From Qipengyuania flava (lineage in GTDB: Bacteria; Pseudomonadota; Alphaproteobacteria; Sphingomonadales; Sphingomonadaceae): a DNA stretch of 64,000 nucleotides. The notes beneath the pieces were generated by a model that was given only the letters and a program-made list of their open reading frames with translations, had not been told where the DNA came from and did no database searches. The DNA lies in assembly GCF_011762005.1 (NCBI RefSeq), contig NZ_JAASQU010000001.1, positions 496,001-560,000 on the forward strand. The letters run 5' to 3'. Both the position numbers and the translations under genes were made by a program. Below, piece after piece: positions 25,455 to 33,659 of the stretch. The stretch's first letter is position 1, and each line of letters opens with the position of its first letter.

Positions 25455-26798
25455 TTAGACCACCAGCCCCATCGGGTTCTCGCACAGCTGCTTGAAGGCT
25501 TCCATCAACTGCGCGCCATCGGCGCCGTCGATCGCACGGTGGTCGAAGCTGCCGGTGGCGCTCATCACGGTGGCGACGCCCAATGCGCCGTCGACCACCC
25601 AGGGGCGCTGCTCGCCCGCGCCGACCGCGAGGATCATCGCCTGCGGTGGGTTGATCACCGCGTCGAACTGCTTGGTGCCGAACATGCCCAGGTTCGACAG
25701 GCTGGCGGTGCCGCCCTGGTATTCCTGCGGCTGCAGCTTGTTGTCCTTCGCCTTGGCCGCCAATTCCTTCATCTCGGTGCTGATCTGCGCGAGCCCCTTC
25801 TTTCCTGCGTCGCGGATGATCGGGGTGATCAGGCCCGAGGGCGCGGCGACCGCGACCGAGATATCCTCGCGGGCATACTGGAACAGCTCGTCGCCCTGGA
25901 AGCTGACATTGCATGCCGGAACACGCTGGAGCGCGCGGGCGAGCGCCTTGATCAGCAAATCGTTGACCGAAAGCTTGACGCCGTCCGCTTCGAGGCTGGA
26001 GTTGAGCTGCTTGCGCAAGTCGAGCAGCGCATCGAGCCGGACATCGACGGTGAGATAAATGTGCGGGATGGTCTGCTTGGCCTCGGTCAGGCGACGCGCG
26101 ATGACCTTGCGGACATTGTTGAGCTTTTGCGCTTCGTAAGGCGCATCGAGATCGCCGCCGAGCGTGGCGGGCCTGGGCGGCGCGCTGGGCGCGGGCGAAG
26201 ACGCTTCGGCTTTGGCAGGGGCTGCCCCGGTTTCGAGGCCTTCGACATCGGCCTTGACGATCCGGCCGCGCGGGCCGGAGCCTGTCACGCCCGCAAGGTC
26301 CACGCCCTTCTGCTCGGCGATCCGGCGGGCGAGCGGGGACGCGATGATACGCCCGCCGCTGTCGTCCTTGGGGGCAGCGGGCGCCTTGGCGTCGGTTTCG
26401 ATCGCGGCACGGGCGGGTTCGGCGCTTGCACGGGGCGCCGCCTTGGTCGGTTCATCCTTGGCCCCGGTGTCGGCTTCTGCCGTATCTGCTGCCTCGTCAT
26501 CTCCGGCTTCCGCCGCATCCGACGGTGTCGCAGCGGCTGCCTCGTCCAGATTCTCGCCCTCTTCGGCGAGCATCGCGATCACGGTGCCGACCTTCACGCC
26601 TTCGGTGCCCTCTTCCACCGCGATGCTGGCGATCGTGCCTTCATCCACGGCCTCGAATTCCATCGTCGCCTTGTCGGTCTCGATCTCGGCCATGATGTCG
26701 CCGGCTTCCACCTTGTCCCCCGGCTTCACCAGCCATTTGGCGAGCGTGCCTTCCTCCATGGTGGGCGACAGGGCGGGCATCTTGATCGGCGTGGGCAT
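25455..26798 (-). CDS. pdhC: pyruvate dehydrogenase E2, dihydrolipoyllysine acetyltransferase
   Basis: Core of the pyruvate dehydrogenase complex, transferring acetyl groups to CoA. The 447 aa hold one lipoyl domain (1-80; lipoylated Lys43 in ETDKATMEF), an Ala/Glu/Asp-rich flexible linker (about 85-147), a peripheral subunit-binding domain (150-185, SPLARRIAE...GSGPRGRI) and a trimer-forming catalytic domain (about 220-447) with the active-site His in DHRAIDG. It is first in a minus-strand run through the orphan, thioesterase, DUF559 and lpdA genes. E1 is not in the window. Confidence 0.95.
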   Translation of the reverse strand: MPTPIKMPALSPTMEEGTLAKWLVKPGDKVEAGDIMAEIETDKATMEFEAVDEGTIASIAVEEGTEGVKVGTVIAMLAEEGENLDEAAAATPSDAAEAGDDEAADTAEADTGAKDEPTKAAPRASAEPARAAIETDAKAPAAPKDDSGGRIIASPLARRIAEQKGVDLAGVTGSGPRGRIVKADVEGLETGAAPAKAEASSPAPSAPPRPATLGGDLDAPYEAQKLNNVRKVIARRLTEAKQTIPHIYLTVDVRLDALLDLRKQLNSSLEADGVKLSVNDLLIKALARALQRVPACNVSFQGDELFQYAREDISVAVAAPSGLITPIIRDAGKKGLAQISTEMKELAAKAKDNKLQPQEYQGGTASLSNLGMFGTKQFDAVINPPQAMILAVGAGEQRPWVVDGALGVATVMSATGSFDHRAIDGADGAQLMEAFKQLCENPMGLVV

Positions 26799-26860
26799 GG
26801 TGTGACGTTACGTCCTCGCTGGGGAGAGAGTTGTGTCGCGACCTCTGCCGAAGATGCACA

Positions 26861-26881
26861 GCGCAAGCAAGGTCCTTGCGC
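26861..26881. promoter_or_regulatory. inverted repeat and candidate promoter between pdhC and the usp gene
   Basis: GCGCAAG at 26861-26867 and CTTGCGC at 26875-26881 form a perfect 7-bp inverted repeat with a 7-base spacer in the 132-base divergent gap. TTGCGC at 26877-26882 followed 16 bases later by GATAGT could be a -35/-10 for the usp gene, so the repeat would overlap the -35. The operator role is inferred from position only. Confidence 0.3.
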
Positions 26882-26930
26882 AGAATACGAATTACCGGAT
26901 AGTCCGCGCGAAAGGGAGCCGGGAGCACTT

Positions 26931-27383
26931 ATGCGTACTTACCTTGTCGTCATGGACGAAACCGAAGAGGCCAAGCAGGCGCTGCGTTTCGCATCGCTGC
27001 GCGCGCACAAGACCGGCGGGTCGGTGCATATCCTCGCGCTGGTGCCGCAGCAGACCTTCAACGCCTTCGGCGGCGTGCAGGCCACGATCGAGCAGGAAGC
27101 GCGCGAGCGGGCCGAGGTGATGGCGAACAGCGCGGCGGGCAATATCTTCGGCGAAATGGGCAAGATGCCGACCATCGCGGTGCGGCCCGGCCCGCCCGCC
27201 GACGTGATCCGCAAGTATATCGAGGAGCACGGCAACATTGCCGCTTTGGTGCTGGCGACCAGCGCCGAGGGCGGTTCGGGGCCGCTGGTGACGCATTTCG
27301 CGGGCCATGCAGGGCAATTGCCCTGCCCGCTCTACCTCGTGCCCGGCGGGCTCAGCCGCGACCAGATCGACGCGCTCGCTTAA
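26931..27383 (+). CDS. universal stress protein (UspA family)
   Basis: The 150-aa single Usp domain opens MRTYLVVMDETEEAKQA, the typical first strand and acidic turn. It ends with a Usp-type C-terminal strand around GPLVTHFAGHAGQLPCPLYLVPGG; the ATP-binding G-2x-G-9x-GS motif is only partly recognisable, so nucleotide binding is uncertain. The start was fixed by a GGGAG ribosome-binding site 6 bases upstream; a much longer frame running back through pdhC is antisense shadow. It is divergent from pdhC and followed by a strong hairpin terminator. Confidence 0.9.
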   Translation: MRTYLVVMDETEEAKQALRFASLRAHKTGGSVHILALVPQQTFNAFGGVQATIEQEARERAEVMANSAAGNIFGEMGKMPTIAVRPGPPADVIRKYIEEHGNIAALVLATSAEGGSGPLVTHFAGHAGQLPCPLYLVPGGLSRDQIDALA

Positions 27384-27392
27384 TGTTAAAGA

Positions 27393-27419
27393 GCCCCGTC
27401 CGGCAGAACCGGACGGGGC
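27393..27419. terminator. hairpin terminator between usp and peroxiredoxin genes
   Basis: GCCCCGTCCGG (27393-27403) and CCGGACGGGGC (27409-27419) form a perfect 11-bp stem with a CAGAA loop, starting 9 bases after the usp stop codon. No long T tract follows on the plus strand. On the minus strand the arm is followed by CTCTTTAAC, so it could stop both converging transcripts. Confidence 0.75.
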
Positions 27420-27456
27420 CATATCGCTCGCTAAGTGTGCGAACGGAAAGCCGGCT

Positions 27457-27978
27457 TCAGCTCAGCGTCCCGCGGGTTGGATAATCGTTCTCGAGCGTGA
27501 AACTCAAACCGCTCAGCAGATCATCGAGGTCGGGCCGCGTGAAAGGCGCATTCTGCACCACGGCAAAGTGCAGTGTGCCATCGGGCTTGACGAGGAACAG
27601 TCCGGGTTCTGAAAAGATGTCCGGCTCTTCGCTGCCTTCGCGCTTCTTGCTAATGTAAAGGCCCCATTCGCGGGCCTTCTCCTCGCTCAGCGAATGCGCG
27701 ATCGGAAGGTCGCCGGTTTCCCATTCCTCATGGCTGACTGCCGCTCGCTCGGGACTGTCCATCGACACGGCGAAAACGTTGATGCCCTTGTCGGTGAACT
27801 TGCCCAGCTTGCTGCCGAGCTCGGTGAGGTATTTCTTGCAGATCGGGCAATGCTTCCCGCGATAGAACACCAGCATAGTGAAGGTATCGGGATGCTGCTG
27901 CGACAGTTCGAAGCGCGCGTCGATGGTCAGTGGCAGGTCGAGATCGGGAACGGCTTGGCCGGGTACGAGCTGGGTCAT
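27457..27978 (-). CDS. peroxiredoxin-like protein (AhpC/TSA, CxxC)
   Basis: The 173-aa thioredoxin-fold protein has the active-site segment YRGKHCPICKKYL with Cys44 and Cys47. That is a CxxC spacing, rather than the PVCT/VCP single Cys of classical peroxiredoxins, which suits an AhpC/TSA-type (Prx-like) thiol peroxidase or reductase. The start ATG is preceded by an AAAGGAGACACC ribosome-binding site. It lies 46 bases downstream of the rnr stop on the same strand and may be cotranscribed with it. The terminator at 27393-27419 ends it. Confidence 0.88.
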   Translation of the reverse strand: MTQLVPGQAVPDLDLPLTIDARFELSQQHPDTFTMLVFYRGKHCPICKKYLTELGSKLGKFTDKGINVFAVSMDSPERAAVSHEEWETGDLPIAHSLSEEKAREWGLYISKKREGSEEPDIFSEPGLFLVKPDGTLHFAVVQNAPFTRPDLDDLLSGLSFTLENDYPTRGTLS

Positions 27979-28024
27979 GGTGTCTCCTTTACCCGGCCAA
28001 TGGGCGAAAGCCCGCCTGTGTTCC

Positions 28025-30358
28025 CTACTTCTTCTTGCGCCCCTGGTGGCGGATGTTCCCCGGGCGGCCGCGCTGGCCCTGCGCGTGCGACTGTCGCGGT
28101 ACGCCCTGGCCCTTGCCCCCGGCAGGACCCTTGCGTGGTCCTTTCTTCTGGTGACTGCGCTTCTTCGAAGGCGCGCGATTGCCGCGCGGCTCGATCCCCG
28201 CACCATCGCTGTCGGGCACTTCGAACTTGAGCGCCCCGGTCAGTGCGTTGGCTTCGGCCAGCTTGAGCTTGAGCCGGTCGCCCACGGTATATTCGGTGCC
28301 GCTGCGTTCGCCGACGAGCTTTTGCGCGGCTTCGTCATAGGTGAAATATTCGCGCCCCAGCGTGCTGACGGGGACCAGCCCGTCGCCGCCGAGCTTCTCG
28401 ATCGTCGCGAAGAAGCCGAAGCCCTGCACGCCGGTGATGCGCGTGTCGAAGGTTTCGCCCACGCGGCCCGACAGCCAGGCCGCGACATAGCGGTCGATCG
28501 TGTCGCGTTCGGCCTCCATCGCGCGGCGTTCGGTCTGGCTGATCGCATCGGTGATCTGGTGCAACGCGGTTTTGTCGCGGTCGGACAGGCCCGAGGCCTC
28601 GGGCATTTCGAGCGCTGGCTCGGGCCTAGGCTGTTCGAGCTTGTAAGCATCGACCAGCGCACGGTGCACCAGCAGGTCGGCATAACGCCGGATCGGCGAG
28701 GTGAAATGCGCATAACTGCCGAGAGAAAGGCCGAAATGGCCGGCGTTCTGCGGACCGTAGAAGGCCTGCGTCTGGCTGCGCAGCACCGCTTCCATGATCA
28801 GCGCCTTTTCGGCCGGGTCCGAAATGTCCTTGAGCATGCGATTGAACAGCCCCGGCGTGATCACCTGCCCCAGTGCGAATTTCTTGCCCTGCGTGGCGAG
28901 ATATTCGCGGAAGGCGAGCAGCTTCTCGCGGCTTGGCTGTTCGTGCACGCGGTAGACCACCGGCGCGGCCTTGGCTTCGAGCGCCTTGGCCGCCGCGACA
29001 TTGGCAGCGATCATGAAATCTTCGACCACGCGATGCGCATCGAGCCGTTCGCGGACCGCGATTTCCTCGATCACGCCCGCGTCGTTGAGGCGGACCTGCC
29101 GTTCGGGCAGTTCGAGATCGAGCGGGTCGCGGGCCTGCCGCGCCTTGAACAGCAGCTTCCACGCGCCCCACAGATTCTGGAGGTATTCGGGCGGGTCGCC
29201 GGCATCGATCGTCGCCTGCGCGTCCTCATAGGCGATGTTTTTCGCCAAGCGCACGATGGCGCGGGTGAAGCGCCAGTCGCTGACCTTGCCGTCCTTGTCG
29301 ATGCGGATGTGGCAGGCCATCGCCGCCCGGTCGACATCCTGTTTGAGGCTGCAGACATCCGCGCTGAGCACTTCGGGCAGCATCGGGACGACGCGGTCGG
29401 GAAAATAGACCGAATTGCCGCGCTTGCGCGCTTCGCGGTCGAGATCGCCGCCGGGGCGGACGTAATAGCTCACATCAGCGATCGCGATGATCGCGCGGTA
29501 ACCGCCCTTCCCGTCGGGTTCGGCCCAGATCGCGTCGTCATGGTCGCGTGCATCGGCGGGGTCGATCGCGACGATGGGCACGTCGCGCAGGTCTTCACGG
29601 TGCTCGCTCGACAATGGCAGGTCGACCGCGCGCTCGGCCTCGGTGATGGTTTCCTGCGGGAAGACATGCGGAATGCCGTGCTTGGCGATGGCGATCAGGC
29701 TGAAGGCCTTGGGCGCCAGCGGATCGCCGATGACCTCGACCACCTTGACCTTCGAACGCGCGGACTTGCCCATGCGTTCGGCCAGCACGAGGTCGCCTGC
29801 CTCGGCCTCGCCCAATTCGCCGATCGGCGCACTGTCGCGTACCCGCTTGTCGACCGGGGCGAGCCACGGCTTGCCCGCGCCGTCCATTTCGACAACGCCC
29901 ATCAGGCCTTCGGTGCGTGCGGGCAGCTTCTTCATCGGATGCGCGATCCAGCCGCGCGCGGTTTCCTCGTTGCGCGCAAGGATGCGGTCGCCGCGCTTGA
30001 CCGCGGCGATCTTCTTGCTGTCCTTCACCACCAGCCGCGGCGGCTTTTCCTTGCTGTCGGGCGCCCAGTTCTCGGGCTCGGCGATCGCTTCGCCATCCTC
30101 GATCGCGACGATCTTGAGCACGGTCACCTTGGGCACGCCGCCCATGCGGTGATAGGCGGTGCGCTTGCCATCGATCAGGCCTTCCTCGGCCATGTCCTTG
30201 AGGCGCTTCTTGAGCGCGATCTTTTCCTGCCCCTTGAGCCCGAAGGCCTTGGCGATTTCGCGCTTGCCGGCGGGGGTATCGGAGGTCTGGATGAATTCGA
30301 GTATTTGCTGTTTCGACGGAAGCCCCTGCGGCTTCCGGAATTTGTTCTGTTTTGTCAT
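28025..30358 (-). CDS. rnr: ribonuclease R
   Basis: Processive 3'-5' exoribonuclease that degrades structured RNA and takes part in mRNA and rRNA quality control. The 777-aa product has an N-terminal winged helix (KPQGLPSKQQILEFI), cold-shock domains, the RNB catalytic domain with clustered aspartates in DPADARDHDDA, and a C-terminal S1 domain (GETFDTRITGVQGFGFFATI). It ends in a strongly basic, Lys/Arg/Gly-rich tail of about 50 residues. The start was put at MTKQNKFRK; ATGs 3 and 10 codons upstream are possible, the latter inside a hairpin. It is the downstream neighbour of proS. Confidence 0.94.
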   Translation of the reverse strand: MTKQNKFRKPQGLPSKQQILEFIQTSDTPAGKREIAKAFGLKGQEKIALKKRLKDMAEEGLIDGKRTAYHRMGGVPKVTVLKIVAIEDGEAIAEPENWAPDSKEKPPRLVVKDSKKIAAVKRGDRILARNEETARGWIAHPMKKLPARTEGLMGVVEMDGAGKPWLAPVDKRVRDSAPIGELGEAEAGDLVLAERMGKSARSKVKVVEVIGDPLAPKAFSLIAIAKHGIPHVFPQETITEAERAVDLPLSSEHREDLRDVPIVAIDPADARDHDDAIWAEPDGKGGYRAIIAIADVSYYVRPGGDLDREARKRGNSVYFPDRVVPMLPEVLSADVCSLKQDVDRAAMACHIRIDKDGKVSDWRFTRAIVRLAKNIAYEDAQATIDAGDPPEYLQNLWGAWKLLFKARQARDPLDLELPERQVRLNDAGVIEEIAVRERLDAHRVVEDFMIAANVAAAKALEAKAAPVVYRVHEQPSREKLLAFREYLATQGKKFALGQVITPGLFNRMLKDISDPAEKALIMEAVLRSQTQAFYGPQNAGHFGLSLGSYAHFTSPIRRYADLLVHRALVDAYKLEQPRPEPALEMPEASGLSDRDKTALHQITDAISQTERRAMEAERDTIDRYVAAWLSGRVGETFDTRITGVQGFGFFATIEKLGGDGLVPVSTLGREYFTYDEAAQKLVGERSGTEYTVGDRLKLKLAEANALTGALKFEVPDSDGAGIEPRGNRAPSKKRSHQKKGPRKGPAGGKGQGVPRQSHAQGQRGRPGNIRHQGRKKK

Positions 30359-30367
30359 GGCCGTCAT

Positions 30368-30388
30368 ATGGGGACGCCAGGTCCCCAT
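30368..30388. promoter_or_regulatory. hairpin between proS stop and rnr start
   Basis: ATGGGGAC (30368-30375) and GTCCCCAT (30381-30388) form an 8-bp perfect stem with a GCCAG loop. It lies in the 42-base gap after the proS stop, directly before the rnr start region, where it could mask initiation. One candidate rnr ATG is inside it. No T tract follows, so a terminator is unlikely. Confidence 0.45.
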
Positions 30389-30400
30389 GTCACGGGGTGC

Positions 30401-31942
30401 CTAATACGCCTTTGCCAGCAGCACGCGCTCGACCGCTGCTTCACCGGTGAAGATGCACGCTCCATCCACCGGCGCGGCATCCATCGGCACGTTGCGGATG
30501 GTAAGCTTGTGTTCCTTCAGCCGCTCGACGACCTTCTCCAGCGCCGCGCCCGTAGGCTTCGACCACTGGACTTCCACCCAGCCCGGATAGCGCGAAGCGG
30601 CAAAGTGCTGCTCGACGTCGGCAAACTCGGTCACGCCGCGTGTGATGTTGGCGTCTCGCCGCTCGGCGGCTTCGGTCAGCAGCACGCTTTGCATGTCGGC
30701 GAGAACGTCGGGGATCGTCTGCCCGGCCACTTCGCGGGACGGGTTCTGGAACGCGGGTTTGCCCGTTTCCGCATCCCACAGCCGGTCGCGGCGCAACATG
30801 CTGACCACGCCATTGTCCATGTCGCGCCCACCGACCTCGACGATTACCGGCGCGCCCTTGCGGACATAATCCCAGCGCTTCTGCGCTGCCTTGCCGGGGC
30901 GTGTGTCGAGAAGGACGCGCAGCGGTTCGCCCAGCACGGTCTGGCTGGCCAGCGTCGCGCGCAACGCTTCACAATAAGCGATCAGCGCCTCGTCTTCGGG
31001 CTTGTCGCGCAGCATCGGCAGGATCACCACCTGCTGCGGCGCGATCTTGGGCGGCAGGCGCAGGCCATCATCATCGCCATGCGTCATGATGACACCGCCG
31101 ACCATCCGCGTCGAAACACCCCAACTGGTGGTATGCGCCAGGCTCTCGCCGCCTTCGCGGTTCTGGTACTTGATGCCGCTAGCCTGCGCGAAATTGGTGC
31201 CGAGATAATGGCTGGTGCCCGCCTGCAGCGCCTTGCCGTCCTGCATCATCGCCTCGATCGACCAGGTTTCGACCGCGCCCGGGAAGCGCTCGTTCTCAGG
31301 CTTCTCGCCGGGAACCACCGCCAGCGCGAGGTCTTCGTCCGCAAACGCTCGATAGACCTCGAGCATGGTGAGCGTGTGGTCCTTTGCCTCGGTCTCGTCG
31401 GCATGCGCCGTATGACCTTCCTGCCACAGGAATTCGCTGGTCCGCAGGAACATGCGGGTGCGCATTTCCCACCGCACGACATTGGCCCATTGGTTGAGCT
31501 TGAGCGGCAGGTCACGCCAGCTCTGCACCCATCGCGCCATGGCATCGCCGATGATCGTTTCCGACGTCGGACGCACGACCAGCGGCTCTTCCAGCTTGGC
31601 TTCGGGGTCGGGGATCAAGCCGCCATCCTTGCCCGCGATCAGCCGGTGATGCGTGACCACCGCCATTTCCTTGGCAAAACCTTCGACATGTTCGGCCTCG
31701 CGCTCGAAATTCGACAGCGGGATGAAGATCGGGAAATAGGCGTTTTCATGGCCCGTCGCCTTGATCCGGTCGTCGAGCAGGCGCTGCATCCGCTCCCAGA
31801 TGCCGAAGCCCCAGGGGCGGATCACCATGCAGCCGCGCACGCCCGATTCCTCGGCCATTTCGGCAGCGCTGATGACTTCCTGATACCAGGCGGCGAAATC
31901 GTCTTCGCGGCGCGCGGTCAGCGCATGGCGGATCTGGGCCAT
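30401..31942 (-). CDS. proS: prolyl-tRNA synthetase (short, no editing insert)
   Basis: Charges tRNA(Pro). The 513-aa class II enzyme shows the motifs RPWGFGIWERMQ, VRPTSETIIGDAM (motif 2 loop), RMFLRTSEFLWQEGHTAH and a C-terminal anticodon-binding domain (RDKPEDEALIAYCE onward). It lacks the about 180-residue INS editing insert between motifs 2 and 3, so it is the short eukaryote/archaeon-like type found in Alphaproteobacteria. The gene follows phaR by 49 bases and is followed by rnr. Confidence 0.94.
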   Translation of the reverse strand: MAQIRHALTARREDDFAAWYQEVISAAEMAEESGVRGCMVIRPWGFGIWERMQRLLDDRIKATGHENAYFPIFIPLSNFEREAEHVEGFAKEMAVVTHHRLIAGKDGGLIPDPEAKLEEPLVVRPTSETIIGDAMARWVQSWRDLPLKLNQWANVVRWEMRTRMFLRTSEFLWQEGHTAHADETEAKDHTLTMLEVYRAFADEDLALAVVPGEKPENERFPGAVETWSIEAMMQDGKALQAGTSHYLGTNFAQASGIKYQNREGGESLAHTTSWGVSTRMVGGVIMTHGDDDGLRLPPKIAPQQVVILPMLRDKPEDEALIAYCEALRATLASQTVLGEPLRVLLDTRPGKAAQKRWDYVRKGAPVIVEVGGRDMDNGVVSMLRRDRLWDAETGKPAFQNPSREVAGQTIPDVLADMQSVLLTEAAERRDANITRGVTEFADVEQHFAASRYPGWVEVQWSKPTGAALEKVVERLKEHKLTIRNVPMDAAPVDGACIFTGEAAVERVLLAKAY

Positions 31943-31991
31943 GTAGATATTCCCGTTGTTGCTGGTCGGATCGGCGCGCGGGCCGATGCCG

Positions 31992-32543
31992 TCATTTGCT
32001 CATTTCGTCCAGCTTCTTCTGCATCGCCGCCATCTGTGCGCGCATTTCGGCCAAATCGTCTTCCTGCCCCGCCTTTTCTGCCGGGTCGGCCTTGCGGGTC
32101 GCCGGGATGAAGGCTTCCGCAGCGTTCTGCATCATCTTGAAATTGGCTTCGGCCATCGCGGCCAGAGGGTTGGCTTCCATGCCCTTGGTGAAAGCCGACT
32201 GGATCTGTTCGCGGTTCTTGCGCAGGTTCGCCATGCTGGCTTCGAGATAGCTGGGCATCATCGCCTGCATCGAATTGCCATACATGCCGATCAGGTCGCG
32301 CAGGAAGCTGACCGGCAGCATCTGCGAACCATGGCTTTCTTCCTCGACGATGATCTGCGTCAGGATCGTATGGGTGATGTCGTCGCCACTCTTCGCGTCC
32401 AGCACGTTGAAGTCGATATTCTCGCGGACCATCTTCGCCAAATCGTCGAGCGTGATGTAGCTGCTGGTATCGGTATTGTAGAGCCGCCGGTTGGCGTATT
32501 TCTTGATGATTATCGGTTCGCCCTCGGCAGTCTTTCTCGCCAT
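31992..32543 (-). CDS. phaR: polyhydroxyalkanoate synthesis repressor PhaR
   Basis: DNA-binding sensor of PHA granules: it represses phasin and PHA genes until it binds nascent granules. The 183-aa protein has the family signature KKYANRRLYNT (14-24) and the PHB_acc domain up to about residue 120 (VEEESHGSQMLPVSFLRDLIGMYG, in pieces), then a coiled-coil C-terminus ending QKKLDEMSK. The start was chosen at MARKTAEG behind an AGGTGAG site; longer frames lack homology. No phaC or phasin gene is in the window. Confidence 0.9.
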   Translation of the reverse strand: MARKTAEGEPIIIKKYANRRLYNTDTSSYITLDDLAKMVRENIDFNVLDAKSGDDITHTILTQIIVEEESHGSQMLPVSFLRDLIGMYGNSMQAMMPSYLEASMANLRKNREQIQSAFTKGMEANPLAAMAEANFKMMQNAAEAFIPATRKADPAEKAGQEDDLAEMRAQMAAMQKKLDEMSK

Positions 32544-32617
32544 ACTCACCTGCTCCCAATTGTGCGTTGCAAGACGATTAGCACGTGCGGAAAGTGCGGC
32601 GCAACATGACGTAAGGG

Positions 32618-33652
32618 TCAACCGAAGCGATTACCCAGTATCGTGAGCAATTCATATTGCGAAAGAGTGGTTTGCTGCGCAGCATCGGGCAAGTGATAGG
32701 GCAGCTCGACCCAGTCGCCATCGCCAAGTTCGGGCGCGGCTGCCAGATCGATGACGATCATGTCCATCGACACCTTGCCGAGGATCGGCAGCTTGCGTTC
32801 CCCATGCACGAAATGCGCGCCCGCCCAGCTGCGCAATATGCCGTCGGCATAGCCGAGCGACACGACACCGATGCGCATGTCGGCAGGCGCGGTGAAGGTC
32901 GCATTGTACCCGACACTCGCCCCTGCCCCGATCGTGCGCGTCTGGATCAGCGCGGCCTGCGGGAAGGCGACCTGCGCGATGCGGCCTGCCAGCTCCGGCC
33001 GCGGAACCCCGCCATAAAGCGCCAGTCCCGGCCGGGTAAGGTCGAACGCATAATCGCTGCCAAGGGCGATTCCCGCGCTGTTCGCAAGGCTTGCCTGCCG
33101 ATGCGAAATAGCGGGCAGGCAGTCGCGGAAGACGGCGAGCTGCCGCGCGTTCATCGCGACATCCTCGTCCGCGCAGGCCAGGTGACTGAGCAGGGTATGG
33201 ACGTCGAGCGCCTGCACGGCAGGATCGGCCAATTCCTCGGGCGCGATGCCGAGGCGGTTTATGCCGCTGTCGATCATCAGGTCGCAGGGACCGCCCCCCG
33301 CCTCACCCCACAGCCGCGCCTGTCGCAGGCTGTCGATCACCGGACGGACCCCGGTCTCGCGCGCGAAAGCGGCGTCCTCGGGGGTTTGCGGGCCGTGGAG
33401 CACCGCGACACGGTTTGCGGGCACATGGGCGATGACGCCGGGCACCTCGCTCCAGTGCGCGACGAAGAAGTCGCGGCACCCGGCCTGCCACAGCTCCGGG
33501 ACACAGCGGTCCACGCCGAGGCCGTAGCAATCCGCCTTGACCGCCGCTCCGGCGCGCGCCGTGCCCGACATCCGATCGAGCGCCAGCCAGTTATTCGCCA
33601 GCGCCTGGTTATCGATGATCAGCCGCAGGCTGGGCGGCGGAAGTTGGGTCAT
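32618..33652 (-). CDS. alr: alanine racemase
   Basis: Provides D-alanine for peptidoglycan. The 344-aa PLP enzyme has the Schiff-base Lys39 in AAVKADCYGLG, the catalytic Tyr in ASVGYNATF, the carboxylate-binding GKVSMDMIVIDL segment and the usual C-terminal beta domain. It sits 8 bases after the MFS transporter start on the same strand (the transporter lies upstream); whether the transporter supplies a substrate is not shown. It is followed by a 74-base gap before phaR. Confidence 0.94.
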   Translation of the reverse strand: MTQLPPPSLRLIIDNQALANNWLALDRMSGTARAGAAVKADCYGLGVDRCVPELWQAGCRDFFVAHWSEVPGVIAHVPANRVAVLHGPQTPEDAAFARETGVRPVIDSLRQARLWGEAGGGPCDLMIDSGINRLGIAPEELADPAVQALDVHTLLSHLACADEDVAMNARQLAVFRDCLPAISHRQASLANSAGIALGSDYAFDLTRPGLALYGGVPRPELAGRIAQVAFPQAALIQTRTIGAGASVGYNATFTAPADMRIGVVSLGYADGILRSWAGAHFVHGERKLPILGKVSMDMIVIDLAAAPELGDGDWVELPYHLPDAAQQTTLSQYELLTILGNRFG

Positions 33653-33659
33653 GCAACAC

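Noticed and set aside
25539-26930. Plus-strand frame upstream of usp that would make a 614-aa protein
   Set aside because: It is the reverse frame of pdhC; the usp start at 26931 has a good ribosome-binding site and matches the family length.
27878-32110. 1410-codon open frame on the plus strand covering peroxiredoxin, rnr and proS
   Set aside because: It is antisense to three well-supported genes, has no domain or ribosome-binding site, and arises from GC-biased third positions that remove stops from the opposite frame.
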